NCBI GenBank assembly: GCA_017996595.1
Contig: JAGOGT010000008.1
Span: forward strand, 1 to 12,566
Direction of reading: 5' to 3'
DNA from: Candidatus Cloacimonadota bacterium
Lineage (GTDB): Bacteria; Cloacimonadota; Cloacimonadia; Cloacimonadales; Cloacimonadaceae
Length of the DNA: 12,566 nt
In this document: one piece after another, positions 1-5,819 of the stretch
How positions within the stretch are numbered: the stretch's first letter is position 1
How the letters are laid out: every line of letters starts with the position of its first letter
The notes under the pieces: model-generated
Told to the model about the DNA's origin: nothing
Seen by the model: the letters and a program-made list of their open reading frames with translations, nothing else
The model's database searches: none
Translations under genes and position numbers: made by a program

Positions 1-120
1 GATCTGAGCCTCAGACCAATTATAAGGATGAATCTCGCAATATACATGCTGCGCCCTGATCACGCGGGCAATAAGCTGCGTGTATTGGGAACCAAAATCC
101 AGAATTAGTACTCTATTCAC
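1..120 (-). CDS. guaA: GMP synthase (glutamine-hydrolysing), N-terminal 40 residues, runs off left edge
   Basis: Reading the reverse complement from a GTG at 118-120 gives 40 codons in frame to the window edge. The product begins (M/V)[18 protein letters not shown] and continues to an EIHPYN segment. This is the characteristic opening of the class I glutamine amidotransferase domain of GuaA, which makes ammonia from glutamine to aminate XMP to GMP in the cytoplasm. The catalytic Cys, His and Glu and the ATP pyrophosphatase domain lie outside the window. The GTG start is supported by an AGGAG Shine-Dalgarno sequence (complement of 126-130) at good spacing. The gene begins 8 bases after the stop of the upstream MBL-fold gene, so the two are probably co-transcribed. 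Confidence 0.9.
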   Translation of the reverse strand, partial: MNRVLILDFGSQYTQLIARVIRAQHVYCEIHPYNWSEAQI

Positions 121-128
121 CTTATCTC

Positions 129-755
129 CTATCGTACAAAGGGGTTATTGGCCTTTTCCAGCCCTATCGCCGTGGCCGGTCCATGGCCCGGAAAAACCAT
201 CGTATCATCATCCAGAATAAAGAGCTTATCCTTTATAGAACTGATTATTTGGCTATGGCTTCCCCTGGGGAAATCGGTTCGCCCGATACTCTGCTGAAAG
301 AGGGTATCGCCGCTGATCAGATACTTATCCGCCAAAAGACAGATTCCTCCCGGGGTATGGCCAGGAGTGTGGATCACCTTCACTTGATAGTTCCCCAGTT
401 CAATGATATCTCCATCGTTTATAATTACTTGCGGCGCGTTCAGGCTTAGCGGCAGGCCCATATATTCGCTCATATTCCGGCGATTATCGGTGAGCATGAT
501 GGCATCATCCGCATGGATAGCAACGGGAATGCCGAATGCTTCCGCAAAATAGCTGTTTCCCCCAATGTGATCGCCATGTCCGTGGGTATTTATCACCATT
601 TTTGGCTTTAATCCCAAGCTCTCGATCCGCTTCTGAAAATCCGCGGAAGGAGCGGAAGGATCGATGATCAGCGCTTCATGGCTGCTATCATCATATAAAA
701 GCCAGGTATTGGTTTCATACATAGGCAGCAATACAACCGATTCTATCTTAAGCAT
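129..755 (-). CDS. MBL-fold metallo-hydrolase, glyoxalase II (hydroxyacylglutathione hydrolase)-like
   Basis: This 208-residue cytoplasmic protein has the full metal-binding signature of the metallo-beta-lactamase fold. H58-x-H60-x-D62-H63 lies in [11 protein letters not shown]133 in [10 protein letters not shown]150 in SGDTLF and H191 in FPGHG. The layout and length match the short glyoxalase II-like (GloB2/YcbL) group, whose members hydrolyse thioesters such as S-lactoylglutathione. Substrate is not fixed by sequence, and related subfamilies include persulfide dioxygenases. The protein lacks the C-terminal helical glutathione-binding domain of classical GloB, so a different thiol or thioester substrate is possible. 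The ATG at 753-755 is preceded by AGAGGAAAG, a good ribosome binding site. It is followed 8 bases later by guaA and preceded by an 84-base gap containing a repeat cluster. Confidence 0.85.
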   Translation of the reverse strand: MLKIESVVLLPMYETNTWLLYDDSSHEALIIDPSAPSADFQKRIESLGLKPKMVINTHGHGDHIGGNSYFAEAFGIPVAIHADDAIMLTDNRRNMSEYMGLPLSLNAPQVIINDGDIIELGNYQVKVIHTPGHTPGGICLLADKYLISGDTLFQQSIGRTDFPRGSHSQIISSIKDKLFILDDDTMVFPGHGPATAIGLEKANNPFVR

Positions 756-798
756 TCTTTCCTCTTTCGTTTTGGTGGTTTCCTAATCGCCATTCTCG

Positions 799-834
799 TG
801 GCGCATTGGAATGCGCCAATACGTGCACCAATAC
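799..834. repeat. Tandem 12-base repeat plus inverted partner in the gap upstream of the MBL gene
   Basis: Two adjacent 12-base units lie at 811-822 (ATGCGCCAATAC) and 823-834 (GTGCACCAATAC), differing at two positions. Immediately to the left, 799-807 (TGGCGCATT) is the perfect reverse complement of 810-818 with only GG between, so the first unit also has an inverted partner. The arrangement (one inverted half-site, two direct half-sites) looks like an operator, or a fragment of a dispersed repeat. No T-tract follows on either strand, so it is not a standard terminator. Function is unknown. Confidence 0.5.
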
Positions 835-839
835 ATTCA

Positions 840-1832
840 TTAATCATGTGATATATGATACTTACGTATCGTATCTTTATCCAATTTATCAGCTATCATG
901 GTATAAGTATCTTGGTTATAGAGGTTATTAACCACTACTTCATCTCTATGCTGCGCCTTGGAATTGTAATAAAGAAAGATTCCCAGGGCCAGATTAAGAT
1001 CCGCCTCGCTTAGCGGCAGGCCGGTGATCACTCCCCAGGGACCGCTACAGTTCTTTGCATCAAGGGTAACCCCCTGGCGACAATGCTCTTGAAGGTAATT
1101 ATTATCGCTTTCGTATCTGCCGATGATCAGCTTGTTATGTTCGTTCAGCCTGAAATGACGTCCATAAAGCAGCAATTCCATACTTTCCAGATCATCCTGG
1201 CCATGCTCCATCAGATCGCTTAAACGCAGGCAGTAGTTGCGGTCTGTTAAAAGGCATCCCCCTGCCGGAGCGGGAAAAACGTTTATCCCCAATTTAACTG
1301 CCAGAGCAAATTGAGCTTCACGGCTGCGGCCATTTATCGCCAAAAGGTCATCTCTATCCACCCAGCCCTCTTTAATAGGGGTGGTATCGGGTAATAACAA
1401 TTGCGATAAGGGACGCACGATCAAATCGCGCACTGAGCTCATCGCGGAAACCTTGGCCAGGGCGTTCTTGGTTTGCGACATAGGTCTTTGCCCCAGAACT
1501 TCCCCGGAAATGAGAAAGGATGCGCCATATTCGGCAAGCAGTTGCGCTGCCATCTGAAACATCAGGGCATGGCAATCCACGCAGGGATTAAGGCCCTTGC
1601 CTCTGCCCCACACTGGGTTTTTAACCACGGGGTAATGCTCTGCAAAGAAATCCACTACTTTCAGGCTTATACCATTCGCTTCTGCCGATTTCAGAGCACG
1701 CTCCGCCTTCAGATAGGGCGCGCTGAAATACACCGGGTAAACCGTGTATCCGCGGCTTTCCATCCATTTAACGGCCAGCAGACTATCCAGTCCGCCAGAA
1801 AACAGAGCCAGGGCTTTATGTTGCTTGATCAT
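840..1832 (-). CDS. PP-loop ATP pyrophosphatase, ThiI/MnmA-like RNA thiolation enzyme with C-terminal NFACT-R-like region
   Basis: The 330-residue product begins with an adenine-nucleotide-binding PP-loop, SGGLDS at residues 12-17. This motif is used by tRNA thiouridine synthases to adenylate the target base. NPCVDC (C84, C87) resembles the Cys pair of related thiolases, and PAGGCLL adds C193; these are candidate sulfur-carrying or metal-binding residues. SGEVLGQRPMSQ (109-120) and the GWVDR / NGRSR segments (157-171) are hallmarks of the family often annotated as 'tRNA (5-methylaminomethyl-2-thiouridylate)-methyltransferase' or ThiI-like. Residues from about 220 to 330 carry 'GRHFRL...LIIGR', like the NFACT-R/DUF814 RNA-associated module. 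The exact nucleotide modified is not known from sequence. The ATG at 1830-1832 lacks a clear Shine-Dalgarno sequence. It is the first gene of the minus-strand group and diverges from the propeller gene. Confidence 0.75.
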   Translation of the reverse strand: MIKQHKALALFSGGLDSLLAVKWMESRGYTVYPVYFSAPYLKAERALKSAEANGISLKVVDFFAEHYPVVKNPVWGRGKGLNPCVDCHALMFQMAAQLLAEYGASFLISGEVLGQRPMSQTKNALAKVSAMSSVRDLIVRPLSQLLLPDTTPIKEGWVDRDDLLAINGRSREAQFALAVKLGINVFPAPAGGCLLTDRNYCLRLSDLMEHGQDDLESMELLLYGRHFRLNEHNKLIIGRYESDNNYLQEHCRQGVTLDAKNCSGPWGVITGLPLSEADLNLALGIFLYYNSKAQHRDEVVVNNLYNQDTYTMIADKLDKDTIRKYHISHD

Positions 1833-1986
1833 GACACCATAGCTTTTTTCTGTGGCCTTTTTGTCAAGTCAAAGCATTCGATGGTTGCTTACCTTCATTA
1901 ATATAGTATATTTATGGCTGTCTTTCAAACGAAGTGGGTAATTAGTTGAAACCAGTATCGTTCCACATTCTCTTCCAGGTGGTGAC

Positions 1987-2033
1987 CATGCGATGCCCAT
2001 GCAAACGCCCGGTGGTCGCATGGGCATCGCATG
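1987..2033. repeat. Perfect 16-base inverted repeat, 15-base loop
   Basis: The left arm CATGCGATGCCCATGC (1987-2002) and right arm GCATGGGCATCGCATG (2018-2033) are perfect reverse complements separated by 15 bases. GGTGGT occurs both just left of the left arm (1978-1983) and inside the loop (2011-2016), and a GTAATTAG octamer flanks the structure at 1938-1945 and 2038-2045. There is no T-run on either side, and it lies between divergent promoters, so an intrinsic terminator is unlikely. A dispersed palindromic (REP/MITE-like) element, a structured RNA, or a regulator site are the options; sequence alone does not decide. Confidence 0.85.
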
Positions 2034-2155
2034 ATAAGTAATTAGAATTGTTACTGGTTAGCGAGTGAATACTTTGGTAAATGGAAGGTGCAGGCAAAGA
2101 CCCTGCAATATCAAACAATGATATCCGAGCTTCGGAGCTTGCGGTGAAATTGTTC

Positions 2156-2184
2156 TTGACATAATACTGCACCGTAATTACAAA
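2156..2184 (+). promoter_or_regulatory. Candidate promoter of the propeller gene
   Basis: TTGACA at 2156-2161 is a perfect sigma-70-type -35 box. At the usual 17-base spacing the -10 candidate is TACAAA (2179-2184), a 4 of 6 match. A better TATAAT at 2195-2200 is 33 bases away from the -35 box and only 15 bases before the start codon, so it cannot pair with this box. The -35 call is better supported than the -10 call. Confidence 0.45.
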
Positions 2185-2215
2185 GCTCTAAGCGTATAAT
2201 TTCATGGGAGGAATT

Positions 2216-3931
2216 ATGAAGAGAATCCAGGTGATTCTGCTCTGCACTGTGATGCTAATGACTGTATCGCTTGCTTTTGCGCAAAATGCCGAATGGCTAT
2301 GGGCCGCTAAGGCAGGCGGAATATATAACGACAGCGGTAAAGATATCGCTACGGACAGCGCCGGCAATAATGTGGTGATAGGTTATTTTAGTGATACTGC
2401 TACTTTTGGAAATATCACTCTTAGCAGCGCTGGCGGCTATGATGCCTATGTGGCCAAGATGGATACCAATGGCAACTGGCTGTGGGCAAAGCGTTGTGGC
2501 GGGCCTACCGATGGCGGTCCCAACGTGGATTGGGGTTATTCGGTGGCTTTGGATAGTGCTTCCAATGTCTATATCACGGGTTATTTTAATGGTTCTGCCA
2601 CGTTTGGAGCAACCACGCTGACGGGCACCGGGATGTCTGATATCTTTATTGCCAAGCTGGATGCAAATGGCAATTGGCTGTGGGCTACCAAAGCTGGCGG
2701 CACCAGATACGACTATAGCAATGCCATTGCGGTGGATGCCAATGGAAACGTATTTGTAACCGGTTGTTTCTCTTACGCTGCGGCTTTTAATTCCGTGGAT
2801 AGCGCAATTCCTCCGATCAATCTGAATTGCTTTGGCAATATGGACATTTTCGTGGCCAAGCTAAGCACCGCTGGCAATTTCGAATGGGCAAAGGCCTATG
2901 GCGGCACCGAGCATGATTATGGCTACAATATTTTATCCGACGGTAATGGCAGCATATTTATGACCGGTATCTATCGCGGTACTGCCAATTTCGATACACA
3001 TCAGCTAAGCAGCAATGGCGATTATGACGTATTCGTGGCCAAACTTTCGAGCGCTGGAGAATGCGCCTGGGTGAAGAGCGCAGGCGGTGCTGTGGCCGAC
3101 TGGGGCTATGGCCTTTCGGTAGATAGCAATCACAATGTCTTTGTAGCAGGCGCGTTCACTGGCACTATCACCTTTGGTGCCACCGTGATGAATAGCACCG
3201 GCAATGAAGATTTCTTTCTGGCCAAAATGAATAATAACGGCGATTGGTTGTGGGCGGTGAAAGCCGGCAGCACCAATACCGATATTGCCACTGCGATTTG
3301 CAACGACGCCGCCGGAAACTGCTATATCACGGGTTATTTCACGGGAACCATTTCCTTCGATAATGAAAATCTGAGCACCGTGGATAATGATTATGACATC
3401 GCTGTGGCCGCGATCAGCCCCAGTGGCGAATGGCTTTGGGCAAAGCGTGGCGGCGGACTTAGCTCCGAATTCAGCAGCAGCATCGGGGTTGATGCCAGCG
3501 CCAATATCTATATCACCGGAAATTTCTTTGATACCGCGGAATTTGATGCTGGCCATACCATCATCAGCTACGGCGCTTCGGATACCTTTGTGGCCAAGCT
3601 CGCTCTTCGCAATACGGTGGATAATGACGATAGCTTTGCCATTTACAAGCCTTCCTTTGTCCTCAAGCAGAATTATCCCAATCCCTTCAATGCCAATTCC
3701 CGCATCGAAGTGGAAGTAAACGATAATAAGGCTCCTGTGGAACTGAGCATTTATAATATGAAAGGCCGCAAAGTGCGCACCATGCATCAGGGCATGATGA
3801 ATGAAGGCAATAACAGCCTGTTCTTCAACGGCCTCGACGATAATAATCAGCAGCTGCCTTCGGGAGTGTATTTTTATCGCGTCTCGATGGGCGGCAATAC
3901 CGAAACCAGACGCATGATCCTCACCAGATAG
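2216..3931 (+). CDS. Secreted SBBP-type beta-propeller protein with T9SS-type C-terminal sorting domain
   Basis: The 571-residue protein starts with a signal peptide: MKR, a hydrophobic stretch at about 5-20, and a likely cleavage after AFA at residue 22. Residues 24-464 contain about seven repeats of roughly 60 residues. Each has a WLWA-like motif (27, 88, 154, 222, 284, 344, 406), a D-a-x-x-N-v-y-i-T-G-y-F segment, and a D-i-F-V-A-K segment. This matches SBBP beta-propeller repeats, and seven units suggest one seven-bladed propeller. Residues 485-571 form a FlgD-like Ig sorting domain (NYPNPFN ... SGVYFYR ... RMILTR), which in Bacteroidetes, Cloacimonadota and relatives directs type IX secretion or surface attachment. 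Ligand or enzymatic role is unknown and no catalytic motif was seen. Although an in-frame ATG lies at 2204, the GGGAGG Shine-Dalgarno sequence (2207-2212) falls after it, so 2216 is the start. The gene appears monocistronic, with its own promoter box and terminator. Confidence 0.9.
   Translation: MKRIQVILLCTVMLMTVSLAFAQNAEWLWAAKAGGIYNDSGKDIATDSAGNNVVIGYFSDTATFGNITLSSAGGYDAYVAKMDTNGNWLWAKRCGGPTDGGPNVDWGYSVALDSASNVYITGYFNGSATFGATTLTGTGMSDIFIAKLDANGNWLWATKAGGTRYDYSNAIAVDANGNVFVTGCFSYAAAFNSVDSAIPPINLNCFGNMDIFVAKLSTAGNFEWAKAYGGTEHDYGYNILSDGNGSIFMTGIYRGTANFDTHQLSSNGDYDVFVAKLSSAGECAWVKSAGGAVADWGYGLSVDSNHNVFVAGAFTGTITFGATVMNSTGNEDFFLAKMNNNGDWLWAVKAGSTNTDIATAICNDAAGNCYITGYFTGTISFDNENLSTVDNDYDIAVAAISPSGEWLWAKRGGGLSSEFSSSIGVDASANIYITGNFFDTAEFDAGHTIISYGASDTFVAKLALRNTVDNDDSFAIYKPSFVLKQNYPNPFNANSRIEVEVNDNKAPVELSIYNMKGRKVRTMHQGMMNEGNNSLFFNGLDDNNQQLPSGVYFYRVSMGGNTETRRMILTR
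2285..3607 (+). repeat. Seven coding repeats of about 185-200 bases
   Basis: The propeller blades are visible in the DNA as imperfect tandem repeats. For example, GGCAACTGGCTGTGGGC near 2471 recurs as GGCAATTGGCTGTGGGC near 2669. TATATCACGGGTTATTT near 2571 recurs near 3322. Such similarity favours blade gain or loss by recombination. The repeats diverge too much in most places to be a recent amplification. Confidence 0.75.
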
Positions 3932-3963
3932 AGGCAGTCTGCTTTCTTAAAACAAAGAATCTT

Positions 3964-3996
3964 ACAGCCTTGGGTTTTGCCTGAGGCTGTTTTTTT
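3964..3996 (+). terminator. Rho-independent terminator of the propeller gene
   Basis: ACAGCCT (3964-3970) pairs perfectly with AGGCTGT (3984-3990). Further G-C pairing is possible inside the loop, and a run of seven T follows (3990-3996). It lies 32 bases after the propeller stop codon and before the promoter region of the next gene, where a plus-strand terminator is expected. Confidence 0.9.
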
Positions 3997-4021
3997 AGGC
4001 CACGCGGGGCGCACAAAGTTC

Positions 4022-4027
4022 TTGACA
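4022..4027 (+). promoter_or_regulatory. Candidate -35 box upstream of the GNAT-holB-murJ-uvrC run
   Basis: TTGACA, inside TTCTTGACA (4019-4027), lies 67 bases before the acetyltransferase start and just after the terminator of the previous gene. No good -10 box occurs at 16-18 base spacing; TATAGA (4055-4060) is too far downstream. The box is shared with two other transcription-unit starts in the window, which is the main support. Confidence 0.35.
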
Positions 4028-4094
4028 AAGATGCATCCCCGGCATGGACATGAATATAGACAATTTAACGGCGATATGAAGATAAGGAGTTCAG

Positions 4095-4700
4095 ATGAAA
4101 TACTTCCGTAAATTAGTGGGCGAAAAGTGCTACCTTTCCCCTATCTCCCTCGAGGATGTGGAAAAATACACCGAATGGGTGAATGATCTGGAGATTGGCC
4201 AGTTTGTGCTCTTTTCCACCAGTGTGATCGATATGGACAAGGAAAAGCTGTTGCTACAGAAACTGATGAGCAACGGACATAATTTTGCCATCATCGAAAA
4301 GGATACCAATAAGGTGATCGGAAATTGCGGGCTGCATATGCTCAGCGAAACTCACCGTCACGCCCAGTTTGGCATCTTTATAGGCGAAAAGACCTATTGG
4401 AATCAGGGTATCGGCACCGAAGCCACCTGCCTGATTCTGGATTATGGATTTAATCTTATAAATCTCCATTCCATCTCCCTGGAAGTAGTTAGCTATAATA
4501 AACGCGGCATCCGCAGCTATGAAAAAGCAGGATTCAAATATGTGGGCAAAAGACGGGACTATATGTTCATGGCGGGCACATATCACGACGTATTGATTTA
4601 CGAGATACTGGCCAGCGAATTCCAAAGCCCCTATGTGAAGGATATATTCGAACGCAGCACCAGCGACGAAGCCGGCCGCAGCAAGATCACCATTGTATAG
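4095..4700 (+). CDS. GNAT-family N-acetyltransferase, RimJ/RimL/SpeG-like
   Basis: The 201-residue protein has the GNAT fold of the Acetyltransf_3 (RimJ/RimL) group. It opens with 'G.kcyLspis.eD...y..W.nD', then 'viGncGLh' (75-81), the acetyl-CoA pyrophosphate-binding segment NQGIGTEA (103-110), and 'N.rgirsYEKaGFKyvG' (135-151), where the adenosine end of CoA normally sits. It would transfer acetyl from acetyl-CoA to an amine, but the substrate (protein N-terminus, polyamine, antibiotic or small molecule) cannot be told. The tail of about 25 residues beyond the domain is unassigned. The start has AAGGAG (4084-4089) at ideal spacing. Its TAG stop directly abuts the holB ATG, so it is the head of a housekeeping operon. 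Confidence 0.85.
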   Translation: MKYFRKLVGEKCYLSPISLEDVEKYTEWVNDLEIGQFVLFSTSVIDMDKEKLLLQKLMSNGHNFAIIEKDTNKVIGNCGLHMLSETHRHAQFGIFIGEKTYWNQGIGTEATCLILDYGFNLINLHSISLEVVSYNKRGIRSYEKAGFKYVGKRRDYMFMAGTYHDVLIYEILASEFQSPYVKDIFERSTSDEAGRSKITIV

Positions 4701-5819
4701 ATGTTCAGAAGAATAAAGGGTCAGGATCACACTATTGAGCTGCTACGCCGGGCGATATTAAACGAGCGCGTAGCTCAGGCATATCTCTTTCACGGCTCGG
4801 ACGGCGTGGGCAAATTCATGACCGCGCTCTATTTCGGGATGGCGCTGAATTGCGTGGCCCTGCCGGAGCTAAGGCCTTGCGGACAGTGCGATTCGTGCCA
4901 CAAATTCCTTTCCTTGGAACATCCTGACCTGGTGTATGTATTCCCCACGCCCAATCTGGATCTGAGCGTGGACGGGCTGATCAAAAAGAAAGAACCCCTG
5001 GCGCAATATCAGGCTTACCTGAAAAACAAGATTAACAGCCCCTGGGAGGAATTCTATTTCAAAGAGAATACGGGGATCCGCCTGGAGAACATCCATTGGC
5101 TGATGAAGAGGCTGGAGCTGTCCATTCATGAAGCCAGGCACCGCGTGGTGATTATCGAGAATATCGATGAGATGACCATTCAAACTGCCAATGCCTTCCT
5201 CAAAACCCTGGAAGAGCCACCTTCTTCCACCGTGATTATCATGATTACGGAACGCTTGCAGATGGTGCTTCCCACCATTCTTTCACGCACTCAGCCGGTG
5301 TATTTCAAACCCCTGGCGCGCAGCGTGATCGAAACTATCCTCGTGGATCAATTCGCTGCGGGGCTAAGCGTTGCCCGCACCGCGGCCAGAATCAGCGCCG
5401 GGAACCTTAAAAACGCCATTCGTATGGCCCAAGACAGCGCTTCCGAGCCTCAGAAAGCAGCCTTGGAAATGATGGAACTGGCAGCCAGTGGCAACGATCA
5501 TGGCTATCTGGCGATGCTGGACCGCCGCAAAGAATCCCAAACCAAAGAACAGATCAACGAACTACTGAAGTTCTTAAGGATCTTGGCTGGCGATCTGGCT
5601 GCCATATCCTTATCCGAGGCTTTGGAAATAACCAATATCGATAAACTGGAGATTCTGAAACGCATTACCGCCAATTGCCCTGGAATTGCCGAGGGCAGCC
5701 ATGATTATCTGCTTGCATTGGAAGATTTTAACCGTAAGCTGGATGGCAACGTTAATCCCCAGTTGATTTTGATTAATCTCTATCTAAAAACCCGTAACTG
5801 GCTGCATAGCAAGCTATGA
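4701..5819 (+). CDS. holB: DNA polymerase III delta' (clamp-loader) subunit
   Basis: The 372-residue AAA+ protein has the layout of a bacterial clamp-loader subunit. It begins with 'f..ikGQ...i..L..ai' and 'hAYLFhG', followed by a Walker A-like GSDGVGKF (32-39). The zinc module is C51-x8-C60-x2-C63-x2-C66. 'FLKTLEEPPSSTVIIMIT' (166-183) corresponds to the sensor 1 region and 'ILSRTQPV' to the SRC arginine-finger motif. It would help load the sliding clamp. The Walker A ends GK-F instead of GK-[ST], and the finger motif reads SRT instead of SRC. This points to delta', which need not hydrolyse ATP, rather than DnaX. It starts immediately after the acetyltransferase stop with no Shine-Dalgarno sequence and overlaps murJ by ATGA, so translation is likely coupled. 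Confidence 0.88.
   Translation: MFRRIKGQDHTIELLRRAILNERVAQAYLFHGSDGVGKFMTALYFGMALNCVALPELRPCGQCDSCHKFLSLEHPDLVYVFPTPNLDLSVDGLIKKKEPLAQYQAYLKNKINSPWEEFYFKENTGIRLENIHWLMKRLELSIHEARHRVVIIENIDEMTIQTANAFLKTLEEPPSSTVIIMITERLQMVLPTILSRTQPVYFKPLARSVIETILVDQFAAGLSVARTAARISAGNLKNAIRMAQDSASEPQKAALEMMELAASGNDHGYLAMLDRRKESQTKEQINELLKFLRILAGDLAAISLSEALEITNIDKLEILKRITANCPGIAEGSHDYLLALEDFNRKLDGNVNPQLILINLYLKTRNWLHSKL

Larger units (their letters stand above)
1833..2215. other. 383-base divergent intergenic region with nested repeats
   Basis: This gap separates the minus-strand thiolase-like gene from the plus-strand propeller gene, so it must carry both promoters. Besides a TTGACA box at 2156-2161 and a minus-strand TTGACA (complement of 1862-1867), it holds three structures. 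These are a perfect 16-base inverted repeat (1987-2002 / 2018-2033), an outer 8-base inverted pair (1950-1957 / 2052-2059), and a 6-base stem TGCAGG/CCTGCA (2089-2094 / 2102-2107). No tRNA or recognisable ncRNA or riboswitch was seen. The 76-codon minus-strand reading frame across it has no family resemblance and no Shine-Dalgarno support. Confidence 0.7.

Noticed and set aside
799..818. Hairpin between the thiolase-like and MBL genes as an intrinsic terminator
   Set aside because: The loop is only two bases and no T-run follows on the minus strand; a repeat or operator fits better.
1942..2172. A 76-codon minus-strand reading frame in the divergent gap
   Set aside because: It runs through the 16-base inverted repeat, lacks a Shine-Dalgarno sequence, and the product resembles no family. 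The stretch is better explained as regulatory or repeat DNA.
2204..2215. Upstream ATG as start of the propeller gene
   Set aside because: The Shine-Dalgarno GGGAGG lies after this ATG and ahead of the one at 2216, and starting at 2216 gives a clean signal peptide (MKR plus hydrophobic core).
2285..3607. Repeats as a CRISPR or minisatellite array
   Set aside because: Units are about 185-200 bases, diverged, in frame, and encode propeller blades.
3005..3787. A 260-codon minus-strand frame opposite the propeller gene, and similar long antisense frames at 4254-4730 and 12021-12554
   Set aside because: They are shadows of well-supported plus-strand genes, with low-complexity I/A/G-rich or unrecognisable translations and no ribosome binding sites.
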